Of a stretch of DNA of 64,000 nucleotides, positions 12,679 through 27,600 are shown in pieces (position 1 is the stretch's first letter; each line of letters opens with the position of its first letter). The stretch covers positions 54,209,078 to 54,273,077 of the forward strand of contig NC_134841.1 in the NCBI RefSeq assembly GCF_965363235.1, given 5' to 3'. Source of the stretch: Mytilus galloprovincialis. Taxonomy: Eukaryota > Mollusca > Bivalvia > Mytilida > Mytilidae. The notes beneath the pieces are model-generated. The model was not told the DNA's origin. It saw only the letters and a program-made list of their open reading frames with translations, and searched no databases. Position numbers and translations under genes: made by a program.

Positions 12679-15600
12679 GTGAGTTTGAAGTTAAATGAGG
12701 TTATCAGGTGAGGATGCCATTTTATGTAGGCTGCCATCTTAGTTTTGTGAGTTGGTTTTTTTTTTTTTTTCTTTTACTATTTTGATGTTTCTTTTCCATA
12801 TGGACTCCAAAACAGCTGCTTTTAGGGCCAGGTTGATCAGCTGGGCAGTTGGCTAACCAGAACAATGTGTTGATGTTAGATGAATCATTGAATCTGTAGT
12901 AGATGACTGCATGCTGCACTAAAGCTAAATACACATAGCCCTCAGACATCTGGGCAGCATATGACACTCACCCCTCCACAATGGGTTTCAGAGTGTTGCT
13001 AACATGGGTCTACTTGTAAGGGAGCCTCATAAACTAGTTTGTCGTTGAACCATCTCAGAATGTGTATTGCAGTCACATTCCAGTGATGTATTGTTTGACC
13101 TTATGAGAATTAATAATTACTTTGATAGGTTCTGTTTGTTTTCGAACGTTTCTTTAACGCTGCAAGAATTGCACAAATTTTCTGATAACATACACACATG
13201 AACAGCAGTCGTTTCTACGATGACAATTGCCGATTCAAAACTTGAATGTGTATGATTGTGTAACCAAATCACCATGTCAATTTCACCATGCATGTTTAGT
13301 GAATGTCAAGTCTGAAGGGTAGTACATTGTAGGACAACTCGTACATTTTTGTTTCAAATTGAACAATGTTTTGATATTTGTTTTTACTGTTGAATTTATA
13401 AATTGTTATGTAAAAATAGATATTTATTCACCTTGAGCAATGTATTATTGTTGACCATTCTATAATCCTTTTTTTTGGCAAAATCGTCTCCAGATGAATA
13501 TGTGATTTTAATATTACTTCGCAGGCCTCAATGTATTTCAAATTGAAATTAAATGCAGAAAATGTTAGTTCTTTTGTCTTTCAAAACACAACCAATATAC
13601 AGAATTAATTGCAGGATAAAGACAATAACTGTTTAGTGTCTTTTAATATTAGCTGTATTTTTTTACTTGCTCGAAACAGGAATAATAGCTTGCTAAAGCT
13701 TGCATTACACCTGTTTACTAGCTTCATACAAATACAGCTGATATTTAAAGACACTAAGCAGTTATTGTTTATGAATATGTTATCACAAAGATATAATGGT
13801 TGATCCCTTAACAAACCCTAAATTGTAATTAAAATAACATGATATTGTGATATGAAATCAACAGAGCATGAAATATCTCTTTGTAAATATATTTGGTAGC
13901 TAAGACAACATGAAGGGTTCTACATGTTCTAGCTGCAGTAGAAAAAGTGAAAAGAATATGAAATCAATGAGCTAAATACCAATCTTTGTTATTTGTCTCT
14001 TTTTGGAAGCACAAAATCACCAAGAACTAATTTTATTAATCTAAGTATTACAAAATTATATGCATTTGCTTAAACTAACAACATTATTTTGTCAAGTGCA
14101 GAGTTGGCAACATTTTAGCCCATTTGAATGTTAAAAACAGTATTTGGACACAAACTGAAGTGAAGGTTTTTTTACTTTTGTACAGATATTAGAAAGGTGA
14201 AATGTGTGCTCAATGGTGGATTGGAAAAAGAGGTTGTAGCTGACAAATCAAAAGGAAAAAGAAGATTGAAACGTGAAGGGTTTTTGTAAATTATTTATAT
14301 GAAATGCCAAAAAACTATTTAAAGTAGATTTGGTGTCTTTTTCTCAGCATCCCATTTGGACATGTTCCAAAGGAAATTTCAATGATTAAAAAAAAACACA
14401 CAACCAGTGTTTGTTTTATCAAATGATCAAGGCTGTTATGGTTTGAATTTATCCATTATTAACCCCACTACTGTTGTTTGTTCTATCAAGGCTGTTATGG
14501 TTGAAAATTATCCATTATCAACCTCACTATTATTGTTTGTTCTATCAAGGCTGTTATGGTTTGAAATTATCTATTATCAGCCTCACTATTATTGTTTGTT
14601 CTATCAAGGCTGTTATGGTTTAAAATTATCCATTATCAGCCCCACTATTATTGTTTGTTCTATCAAGGCTGTTATGGTTTAAAATTATCCATTATCAGCC
14701 TCACTATTATTGTTTGTTCTATCTAGGCTGTTATGGTTTAAAATTATCAATTATCAGCCTCACTACTGTTGTTTGTTCTATCAAGGCTGTTATGGTTTAA
14801 AATGATCCATTATCAGCCTCACTATTGTTGTTTGTTTTATCAAGGCTGTTATGGTTTGAAATTATCCATTATCAGCCTCACTACTGTTGTTTGTTCTATC
14901 AAGGCTGTTATGGTTTAAAATTATCCATTATCAGCCTCACTATTATTGTTTGTTCTATCAAGGCTGTTATGGTTTGAAATTATTCATTATCAGCCTCACT
15001 AATGTTGTTCTATCAAGGCTGTTATGGTTTGAAATTATTCATTATCAGCCTCACTAATGTTGTTTGTTCTATCAAGGCTGTTATGGTTTAAAATTATCCA
15101 TTATCAGCCTCACTATTATTGTTTGTTCTATTAAGGCTGTTATGGTTTGAAATTATTCATTATCATATACTTAGACTAAATAACATATGATTTTTACTGT
15201 ATGATAATAGCATTAAATTTACGTAAATTCCATATTTTTCGAATTGGTGCTTAGCGGGCTGATATGAAAAGTTTATCACACGCTTTGAGTGTTATCACAT
15301 GCCTTTCCGTAACGTTATCGCATGGCATTCCGGTGATACTCGGCAAATTCCGGAAAATACACATCAATGCTACGTTTTCAGTAAAAAACATAACAAAATA
15401 GTGTACAAAACAATTATTTAGATACTGAAAAGTATATTGTGTAAAATAATAATAAAAAACAAAAAAGAAACAAATTATTAAATAAATGCATTTTTTATAA
15501 GTTTCAAACATTGTTATTTATTATTTAAAAGTTAATTTGAAAAGGTTGACTTTTCCTAACAGTCTTCATAATGTATATTGTTGATTTTTTTTTGTCGATT

Positions 15601-18600
15601 CGTCCATATTAAAAAGAAAATTCTCTGTTGGTAGAAAGATTTCATATCGAATGTAGTTAAATTTGGGGTCCGACGTCCGTGAACTTTTCACTCTTTGAAC
15701 TTCTATTTGGGAACCACGTAAAAGGATCAATATATGAATCTGTTATTTGTCTCCATTGTTGAAGCATATGATAAAAAGATCATAACATGTCATTTTTCAT
15801 ATCGCATGTATTATCAGCCCTCTGTCAATATCAGCCCTCGAGCCATGCGGCTCTTGGGCTGATATTGAACCTAGGGCTGATAATACATGCGATATGAAAA
15901 ATACCATGTAATAATCTGATATTATCAGCCTCACTAATGTTGTTTGTTCTATCAAGGCTGTTATGGTTTGAAATTATTCATTATCAACCTCATTATTTTT
16001 GTTTGTTGTATGAAGGCCAATAAAGGGCCAAAACAAGCATATATCTAGTTTCCAGATAATAACTTGTGTTTAAGTGTTCGGATCTCTCTGAAATTGTTCT
16101 ACAAGTTTCCATACTACAAAGGAAAGACAGGGATCGAGTGTGGGGGTTATTGCTCCTAGGGGGGATTCAAAAAGTGTTGGGTAATTCTAATTTTTTTAAG
16201 GGGTTTCAAGAAGAAAGTATTGCACAATAGGTTTGTAAGATCTTGACATTTTTTTATTTTGGGTCAGAAACCTATATTATGTCAAAAATTTGATAACAAT
16301 CAAAATTCAAACAGTATCAAGCTTAAATATTGTGTTCAAATTTGTCCCAACTGTTCAGGTTCTAACCTGTGTGGTTGTATCAGGCTGTACTCATTGAAGC
16401 ATTTTATCTATAGTTTATTCCATCTTCCTGTTTGGATAGGCAATTGGAAACTTCCACATCTAGATTTACATAATAAAATTGATTACTGGTATATTATGAC
16501 AATCATATAAGAGCTTTCCAATTTAATATTGATGGTTTTTAACATAAGCACTATGGAGTAGTATTAATTTCATTTAGGCAACTCTGCAAAAACTTGTCCG
16601 TCAGTTTCAACACAATACTTAAAATTACCCATTTAACCAGATATTTGGCATTTCATAGGTATGAAAAACAATTTTGAAATATACCATGTATTGCTTTCGC
16701 ATCTTGTTCACAGATGTATTTTTAGGGCTTAAGAAATAAACCATTTCTAGCAAAAAATATACCAAGGTATTTATACTCAGTTACAAGTTCTAATTCTCTA
16801 TTCTGTACAAAAAATCTTATATTTTTTGGATTGTTTCCCTTTAGAGAATATAAGAACTTTTGTCTTATGAATATTTATTTACAGTTGCTATTTTACACAA
16901 CAGAAGTCTGACCTTATCATTCCTTTAAATCCATGCTTTCCTTTCAATTTCATCCAGAAAATCAGAGCAAGCAAGTTCGTGTAGTTATAAGCAGCCAAAA
17001 GACTCACAGCATGTTATACCTGAAGAATGTACTCCAAAAGTTTATGAGAAAACTGTATGTTTATTATTTGTAAATAACCCATAAGTATCGTTTTGATAAA
17101 AAATGTTGGTTGCTAAATTCACTCATTAAAATTATATGTCAGCATTGAAATCCTTGAAGAGAAAGGCCATAATATGACCAAAATTATATTTTTAAGGAGT
17201 AGGTGCAGTAATACACTGTTTTGGCCCAAAATATAAGTTTATCAAAATTGTTCAAATGTAAGTCATGCTAAATTACTGAAATCTTCGAAATGTTTGCATT
17301 TTGGTTAATTTGTGTTTATTCATAATATTTAATTGAAAGTCGTATTTGTAATTGATGATGATGACACATAATGTATAAAAGGTTAAGAATTGAACACCAA
17401 TGCATCCACTTTTATTTTTGTAAAAAAATGAAAAGTTACATATTATGGCATATTTGATAGATTTTTCATCTATAAGATTGAAATTGAGTGCCTTCAAATG
17501 AATAAATAATTTCAAATCTTTCACATACTATGGAATCATTATTATTCATTGGACACCAATTTTTCGTGGGTTTCGTGGTTATAGTTGAACTATGAAATTA
17601 AGTGTTCAACAAATGACAAATTTTCTAAGGCTTGTATTGAGGCTTAAGCAAAACCAGGAAATTGAGGTCCATGAAAACATGCAACACGAAAACTGGTGCC
17701 CACAAAAAAATAAATGAATTCACAGTAAACTAATTGCATCTACTGAAAGTGTCCAAAATTTTCATCAGATGAACTTTGTAGGCTAAAATCAGCCTTTACT
17801 GGATCTGAACCTTTAAAGGATAAACTACAACAAAGATGATATATATATATAGTTAAATGTAGTGCAACAGACAAATTGGTTCTAAATTGCGCAGTTGAAT
17901 TGTTGTCATAGAATCCTAAGATGTCTTATTAAAATCTGCATTACTACTGTGACACTTAAAGTAGTAAAAATATTTGTCGGATTTTTAAATAATCTAAGTT
18001 GACTGAAAATAACAGTGTAACTTCATTTATAAGAAAGTGATTACTAAAAACTCCAAATTCTAATGTCAATTCTATGAAGGGGAAAATCCTTTAAAATATG
18101 CCAAATTAAATGTTACACCATAGTTACAACAAACAATATATCATATTTCTTACTTAGTAAATGGTTTTTATGCTAACTCAACCTCCCCCTTATATGATAG
18201 TTATTTATAGTAAAAACTGTGGTAACCTACATCCCAAATATACAACACAATTGATTGAATTTTAATTTCAAGCTGCATTTTAAGTTTTCTTTAAATATCA
18301 TTGTAAAATGAATTATAGCATTGAAAGAATAGTATTTATATTCCTTTGTTTTTTCAGGAAAATCTACCCTTTGATGGTCAAGAAATTTATACCAGTCTGT
18401 TAAAGTCAATGCATGCTATTGTTCCTGTTGACAACCAGTACAAAGCATTTTTAATGCAAGACTACAACATGTGTAAGAAGATGTTAAAGGTAAAGAAAAT
18501 TGTAGCTTATCATAAATATTACTAACATTACCGGTTTTGTTTTCAGTTTTAGAATTAAAGTAGAGACAACTCGTTTACTTTCTTTGTTAACTAAATGTTA

Positions 18601-21600
18601 ATAAATCCTCTGGTGATGGAAATATGACTTTTAACTAACCACTAACATAACACAGGTACATAAAAAGTCTTTATCTGAAGGAGAATACATTTATTGTAGG
18701 TTGGTTCAATCCTTCTCAGAGTAAAGTAGTGTACTATTTTCCTACATTTAAATAAAATATTGTTTTGATTGAAATTTTATGTTGAGTTGAAGGACAAAAC
18801 ATGAAGTATACTTTGCCTTCAGCGGAAGTCTATTTTTTATAGGGATTAACTTGCCTCTTTGTGGACAATTTAAATTTATGGTATTGACTAAGTCTGCATA
18901 CAACCTGGTAGGAAATTGCTATTTCCTTGAATATTTCAATTCTTGGTTCACCTGTTCATGTGAAAGCAACGAAAATTGGAATCCTATGAATAATAATGAA
19001 TCCACAGTATTACTTTTTAGTACAATTGTCATGATTGTATAAAAATTTTGTTGGTTTGGTCTATTTTCATGAAAATGTTCAAGATTAATTGCAATTCAAA
19101 AAGCAACATCTATCAGCAAGACAATATTTAAAAAAAGAATTGAATTGAAAATTTGTTTTTGACTTGGTTTTTTTTGTAACCTACTGTATAATGATGATAT
19201 CTCCCCCCCCCCCCCCCCCCCCTAAAAAAAAGCGCACATTTGCTATTAAATTTTTATCGTCTATATTTCAGGATCAGTATGTTGTTATACAGAGGAGAGT
19301 TCTTATTATTGAAGGAATACACAGATGGATGTATTGTTGTTCCTGTAATGTTGCCCAAGAAAGACTCCTGCTAAGCATACCGGACAATCTTACAGGAAAC
19401 ATTGAAAAGGGTACAATTATAGAATTGAAAAAAATATACATTAAATGTTTCACATAAATTCTACACGAACCTCTCATTCAGTTTATTCAACATTATGCAG
19501 TGCACAGACAATTAAGAATATAGTATGAAAGTCAAACTGACATGTATTTTTTTGGATAAGTCTATCGTCAAATTCTTGATTGACAATAGGTTGAATGGCA
19601 TTCCCTGCTTCCAAATAATTATAGTATAACATTTTTCAGATTTTACTATTGTGAATTTTTTTTGTCTCCTTTGTCACAGAAAGTGAAACATAATTATTGC
19701 TTTTTGGCGGCAGTGTCTTTGCAATTGTTAACTTATCTAATTACGTAAGTTTGATAAAAACTACTTGTGATACCTCAAATATATTTTGTATGAAGATGTA
19801 TTACTATCAGTACATATTATTTTGACAAGTATTTTAAGGTTTTGTCCATAGGTCATGGCCCAATGCCTTTCAATTTGTTAGCAATTTAGAAGGCTAAGTT
19901 TGTCTTAAAGTTTGTTTTGTATGAAGTACTTGTGATATATACTTTAAAGTTGTATTACTATCAGTATTTATCCGTTGACAACTATTTTGAGGACCAGATC
20001 ACTAGTTCATGGTCCGGCAATGTTGGACAGTCTTAAATGTTATGCCTACAGGTGAGACATATATGTTTATAGTTTGCAGATATAACAAAAAATGAGGAAT
20101 TTTATGATTTCTCTAATAAATAAACATGAATATAAGGTAAACACATATCAGAACAAAATACTGTGTTAAATGATCATACAGTCTCTGACATATAATTTTG
20201 CATTCTGTATCAAAGTTATGTCAGCTTAATTTCTGCTGCAAAATAAAATTGATACAAAATAAAATAAAATGAATTTTTTTTCATTGGAAGGGCTTTTCAA
20301 AATGATGTTTTAAAAGTTTAATGTAAATATAGCAAAATAACAACTAATAACAACTACGGTAATTGTAATGTCAGTTTCTTATAACCTCTAAACAATGAAA
20401 ATTTCAGAAGTGTGTGATAAATCATGTTAAGACAAAGCCTACTCAGTTGTTGATACTCTCTGTGGCTAACTTTTTACTAACATTGGCAGGTGGTGATTGC
20501 TGTTTTCTTTTTGGCATACTTGGTATTCTTATCCGTATCAAAATTTCATGTGATGTTCTTGTTCTGAATATTTTCAAGGTTAATTTCAATTTTGAAACCA
20601 TTTGTAACTGTCAATGTGAAATATCAAATAATATTTTTATTTCAGATTTGGAAGAAAAATGCATACATGTTGCACCTGCAAAAAGAATAATAGAGGGTTT
20701 TCAGATGGAAATTTCTCCAGAGGCAGCCTATGTTAAAGGTTAAACTAAAATATAGAAAAATGCTTACTTAAAAATGAGAATATGAATGTGATACTGATGT
20801 GATAGTTGTTGATACAAAACATGGTATTTCATCATAAGGACTTTTTTGAATAAGTTCTTTCTCTAATAATTCTTTTACTTTCAGAAAAAGTGTCATGCAC
20901 AGCAATGAAGGGAGATAACTCAGAATTTAAAGATATCGAGTATACATTTTTCCTTTCAGTTATAGTAAATAGTTCTTATTTTCTTGAGATTGAGTTATTT
21001 CCAACAGTATATGATTTCAAAAGTTAAAGATGACATAAAAGGTGTGAAAGTAGTTCCATTTACTGACACTATAGAAATATTATTAATTAATCTATAAGCA
21101 CTAATTGCAAAATCAAACACACTAGGTATAGTACTTGAAATAATATATACAAATCCTCCCTAAACTCTACTACAGATGAATATACTATAGAATTATATTT
21201 AAAAAAACAACAATTTTGTGTAGTTGCATTTAATCCTTGAAGAGAGGTAATTCATATTATAACAAAAAGATTAACTAAAATAATAATGTTATAATCTGTC
21301 CCATGAAATTTCTGAAATGATACAAAATGTATGTGAAAATTCTATTGAATTTGTATTATATGGTACAAGAATTAAACTCAACCATGTGAAATTCATCATT
21401 AATTTTTCACATGGTTTAAGGTGAAATTTTTTATGTTAATTTCATGTGAAAATAAATAAATTTCAAGTCAGTTTAAAATTTTCAAAGAAAAAGATAAAAC
21501 AAAAAATAACAGGTATTAGTTTTAAACATAAGTTTAAGTATTGGATTTTTTTTTTTTTTTTTAACTTGGACACCATTAATAATTTTGTATGCCCCTTCTG

Positions 21601-24600
21601 TAGTGGAGGGTGCATTAAGTTTTACCCTTGCCGTCAGTATATTTGTACTTTCTTTCCCAATTTGGTTTTGTGTTCTGTAACTTGAGTTTGCATCAACCAA
21701 ATGTTATTAAACTTATTTCATGTTAATTTATTAAAAAAAAATTCAGTTGAACAGAAGTTCAGGTCAGATGCACATGAAATTGATGCGAGCCAAATTTGGC
21801 TGTTTTAAACAAACATGTAACACCAAAGAATTCATGATATTTTATGCTGATAAGATTTTGTGATTGCTGAACTTTCTTTTCACCAACTTACATTATAAGT
21901 TTTACATTTTAAGAATTGATCATTTTCCCAACAATTTGCATATTTATACTGAAAAATTACCATATGTGCAGTTAAAGACACTAAATAACTTATATGATTG
22001 GATTAATGATGTAATATGCTACCTTTTATATCCATTCTTTTAGATGTTTCCATTTTTTAATAAATTTGTATGCACTGCAAGAATATTATTTCTATTAAAA
22101 GTTTGAACTCCACATATATTAAATTATGAGTTAAAAATTATGCACTTTTGCTTTCAATCTTAAAAACTTTATATTTGCTTATATGACTGATCAAAAGTTA
22201 CAGGTTTAACTATTATTTATTAAAAAGAATTAGTGTGTGTAACAGGCTTTACAGAACTAAACTATCTCTGCAGATACTCATACTCTAGACGTTTTAAAAT
22301 CAATTAGTGTAAAAACTATTGGTTATCCCAATTATTAACGCTGATGTCCTCCATTTGGTAAGACACATTGAGTAAGTACCTAGTAAGTAACCTGATATTT
22401 GTTTTGTAGGCAAGCAAATTGAAAATGAAACAGATCACACATATGACAAGCAAAGGACAAATGTAAGTATTTTTTGGTTGACAATAGGTGTTTTGAAGAT
22501 CCAGTTCATGAGAAATTGTATCATTTAAGAAAAAAATATCATTATGAAATTCCGTCTTTATTACAGTACAGTTAGTTGTTGATAAAGATAGAAAGGATAA
22601 CTTAGTTTATGACTGATTTCAAGAACATATGATGTCTATGTTATTTCAGTAAATGTGAACCAGATTAATAAGTATATACGTGTAACAAAATGCTCCATCT
22701 GTTCTCATATGAATGGGTTTTTTTTTAACTGATTTTGAAATTGATGGAAAAAGATATATCCACAGTAGACAGACAAATCAGGGACAATTATTTTAAAACT
22801 TAGCTTTTACTTAAAAAAATAAGGTTGGTTACAATAACTTAAAAACGAGAAAAAAACAATTTACTTTAAAAAGTGGAATGTTCACAATTTAAAATTCAGG
22901 TAAGTGTTAGCATCTAATGATCAGCAAATAGAGGGTAACTAGATTTTAATTCTGAATCACAATTACTAGGTTTTTGTTGAAATCATTTTTGGTGTCAGAT
23001 GGAACTATTATTTTTTAATAACAAGTACATGGGAGACAACTATTGTACTATTTTACTTGTTAACATTTTTCTTCTGTTATTTAATATTCTTTTGATGGAA
23101 ATATGACTTAACTAACCACTAACAGGCAAATAAAAAAGTCTTCATCTGAAGGAGATTAATACATTTATTGTAGGTTAGTTCAATTCCAATGGGAGACAAC
23201 TATTATACTATTTTACTTGTTAACATTTTCCTTACATTATTTAATCTTCTGGTGATGGAAATATGACTTTTAACTAACCACTAACAGGTACTAAAAAGTG
23301 TTCATCTGAAGTAGAATACATTTATTGTAGGTTGGTTCAATTCCAATGGGAGACAACTCTTGTACTATTTACTTATTAACATTTTTCTTTATCTTATTTA
23401 ATCCTATGGTGATGGAAATATGACTTTTAACTAACCACTAACAGGTACATAAAAAGTCTTCATCTGAAGGAGAATACATTTATTGTAGGTTGGTTCAATT
23501 CCAATTGGAGACAACTCTTGTACTATTTTACTTATTAACATTTTCCTTTATCTTATTTAATCCTATGGTGATAGGAATATGAATTTTAACTAACCACTAA
23601 CAGGTACATAAAAAGTCTTCATCTGAAGGAGAATACATTTATTGTAGGTTGGTTGGTTCAATTCCAATGGGAGACAACTCTTGTACTACTTTACTTATTA
23701 ACATTTTCCTTTATCTTATTTAATCCTATGGTGATGGAAATATGAATTTTAACTAACCACTAACAGGTACATAAAAAAGTCTTCATCTGAAGAGAATACA
23801 TTTATTGTAGGTTGGTTCAATTCCAATGGGAGACAACTCTTGTACTATTTTACTTATTAACATTTTCCTTTATCTTATTTAATCCTATGGTGATGGAAAT
23901 TAACTAACCACTAACAGGTACCAAAAAAGTCTTCATCTGAAGGAGAATACATTTATTGTAGCTTAGTTCAATTCCAATGGGATACAACTATTTTTTTTTT
24001 TTTTTAACTCTTGTACTATTTCACTTATTTACATTTTCCTTTATCTTATTTCATACTACGGTGATGGAAATATTACCTCTACTTATAGGTACATTGGAGA
24101 CATCTCTTGTACAATTTTTCTTATAACATTGACCTGTTGTTATTTAATCACCTGGTGATGGGAGTATCATCTTTTCCTTATAGATAGATCTATATGAAGT
24201 CTTTATTTGACTGAAAATACTGTGAATTTATTTATTTCTTTACGTTACGTTTTTTCACTGATATTTATTCATTTTGGTGCAGCCTTTTAAAAATGTAACG
24301 GTTTGTTTCTGCTTATATTAAATTTGTTTTGTAAACATAATTATAAATATATTCATTTATTTATTTATTAAGATTGAGGTCTTTGGTCTGGAAAATAACT
24401 CCAGTATTCTATGCGTAAGATGGCAGGATGCAAATGATACCACGTACAACATTGTGAGAGTACAATACAGTGGGCTTACACCACAATTGGCATGTCAATC
24501 CTGCCCGCATTCATCTGAAACCTGTAAACATATAAAAGGAATACTAAATACAGAAGAATCCTCTGACATTCCAGTCAATGTTAAAGAAGCCTTGAACCAG

Positions 24601-27600
24601 GAAATGAAATGGAGATCCAGATATGTGCCACAAAGCATCTCCCAACTTAAAATACCATTTGATTGTCCATCTGAGGAGCAGAAAAGGAATCGCCACACAC
24701 AGGTGCCTAATACGATTGAAGATTTCATACTGAAACTGGTTCCACCAATTGACGGCTCATGTGACTGTGGATCAGGTTGGGGCATTGCCTCTGAAGAAGC
24801 AGACATGAAACTGTATACAACAAATGATGTAATACAAGTAAAGAGTGAGTTGTTAAAAAAATCTTATCTGACGAATAGGTTAAAGAAGTTTACTTTAATT
24901 CATCCCACGGGAACTAGTATAAAAAAAAAATTGTGTTTGATACAGTTTGAATAATATGACCATTTGAAAAGAATAACTATAATAATATTTCTCACAATGT
25001 CAGCCATAAAGTCACAGTAATAATACAAAAAATCAATAAAAAGTTATGTTTAACTAAAATCTTATAAAGAGGAATCCAGTTTGCTCATTCCAGTTGCATA
25101 AAATGAAAAACCAATAACAGCTGACATCATAATTTTATTCAATTTCATTCACAAGCTATTTTTTATAAGATATATCCTGTATTTGCAAAAATGCAATGGA
25201 TATTTAGATTTTTTTTACACAAAATGGCTATTTAGGAAATATTTGTAGTAATTTTTCTCAGGAACTATGTTTTCAGATTCATCACTCAATAACTTCATGC
25301 TTCCTCTTTACCCATATTCTTCACTATCATGTTTATTCTTAAACATATTATCAATGAAGGAACTGTTGTGGCATTTTTCATAGGAACCCTGGTTTCTGAA
25401 AATATTACAGATAAAAAGGGTTTCTTGGAGATGAAATTAGACATTTCAATACTAAGAAAAAGTGTAGATTTGAGATATAGAAATATAGATAGAGTGACCT
25501 CAAATTTTAATGATTCTGTTAGTCCCACTGATTTATATTATTAGATATTATTATAATCCATCTATAAATTAAGTTGAGTTCATCTAATTAATTGTTCCTG
25601 TATGCATGTCTTGAACATTATTCTTCAAGCTGGAAATATAAGTATGATTTTTATTTGATTGTCAGTCATTTTTATAAGACTGCTAAAAAAAATTCTGGGA
25701 TTGTTTAATAATGTCATGGTGTTGTTGTCTGGGTCGTCGTCAGAAGACACATTGGTTTCTAGACAATAATTTAGTTTAAGTTAGTGGATCTCTATGAAAT
25801 TTTCGGAGAATTTTCAAACCAAAAAAGGAAGGTTGGGATTGATTATTGGATGATTGTCCCAATCGTTTAGGAATAATGGACCAAAAAGGGGCCCAAAACA
25901 AGCATTTTTCTAGGTTCAAGGTAAAAACTTTTGTAAACTCTTTAAGCATTTTAATTGCTCTGAAATTGTACCACAATGAATTATACCACAAGTAGAAGGT
26001 TTTTCATTTAAGGTGTTATGAGGCAAACAGTTTACGGATTAAGGGCCAAAAAATGGTAAAAAAAAAACTTTTTTCTACTTCCTTGTGTTTCAGTGTATGG
26101 ACCTAAGAAATTGTCCTACAAGATTCCATATTATAAGGAAAGACTGGGATTGAGTTTTGGGGTTATTGCTTCAAGGGGTGTTTCAAGAAGTGTGAGGGTT
26201 TTTTTTCCAAATTTTTTTCATATTTCAAATTCAAGTAGAAATATTAAATTGCACAGTATTGGGTAATAGATTTGTAAGATCTTTGACCACATTTATTTTG
26301 TATCAGAATCTTATATCATGCCAAAAATTTGATCACAATCCAAATTCACACAATATTAAGCTTCAATATATTGTCCACATTTGCCCCAACTGTTTTTATT
26401 AGAAATGAGTCTAAAATTTAAAAAAAAGTATCTCAAACGTTGTTAAATTGTTCATGTTGTTCTATTAGAAAGAAAAATTAAAAACTATTTACGATATAGA
26501 CTCCTTTAGTGATACAAGTTAAATAAATGTTTTTCTATCAATTTTTTTTTCAATTGCATTATTGGTCATTATTATCATATATGTATGTGTATGGAAAGGG
26601 AGTGTAGTAATAAATTCAGCTTTCAAATTATGAAGGTTCTTAAAGGGGTACTAGCTGCAAGATGTTTAAAAAATATAATAATTTTTTTAATTTGCTCAAT
26701 CAATAATGAAATGCAAATAGTGAAATAGTGTTTAGCTTTCAGAAGCCAGTATGGTTCAATTTTGTCAAAATAAGCTAAAAAACATTGATTTTGAATTTTA
26801 CACTTGCAAGCTACGTTTTTTCATGCTTGTGCTCTGTTTATTTTTTATTTCATACTTTTAATAGTTGGGATAAATGTTTTACATTGTAATAAATAAAATA
26901 TGAGGTTTTGAATTAATTTGGTGAAGATTATTTTGACAGCTAGTTCCCCTTTCAATTGTGCTGAACTGCAAAGTAACATTTTTGTACATGACAGGCCATC
27001 AATTTCATCAATATCATTTGATACCATTTTCAACAGCTTATTACAGACAATGCCTGAATTCTGGAGAATGCCAAAATGTTAAGGAATATGATGGGTGTGA
27101 AGACCAGCTGCTAAATATGGGCACATATTTAGTGTCGCATAAGGTTTTAAGAAATTATCTTAAACAGTATGTAACTCAAGGGTAAGAAATTTCAACCATG
27201 AGTGCTTATAATGCACACAAATGGATAGTGTATACATTAGATAAAAATCATACAAGAAGTGGATATATTGTCAACACATTTTTTTCAATATTCAATATCA
27301 TTACAACCAAGATCATTGAGTGTTAATAGTTTATTAAAAAAGAGTCATATAATTTATACACATAGTTAGTATAATTGTCAATGAGATGAAATGGTATGGA
27401 TGTATGCAGCTATAGGTTAGCATACATATTATAACAACATAAGCAAACATTGATACAGTAGGTCCGAGACCACCATTGTCGTCCCTTGATTTTCGTTGTT
27501 CACAAATATAGTCCCTAGTGTTGACAGTGGGTTACTTGCCATTAATTTTTATACCCCTTCCAAATTTATTTCTCCATGTTCACTGCCTCAAATTGCAAGA

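Noticed and set aside
14403..15175. Regular 59-bp repeats as a CRISPR-like array
   Set aside because: The whole unit repeats with no unique spacers, and the DNA is eukaryotic.
20414..20743. 109-codon plus ORF partly overlapping exon 6
   Set aside because: Only its last part is coding. The upstream portion follows an AG but fits no phase with exon 5, and exon 6 has its own acceptor at 20645.
20885..20939. Exon-like segment EKVSCTAMKGDN with AG and GT borders
   Set aside because: It would leave phase 2, while the next exon needs phase 1; including it creates a stop. It could be a rare alternative exon.
24495..24806. 103-codon minus ORF
   Set aside because: Antisense shadow of exon 8.
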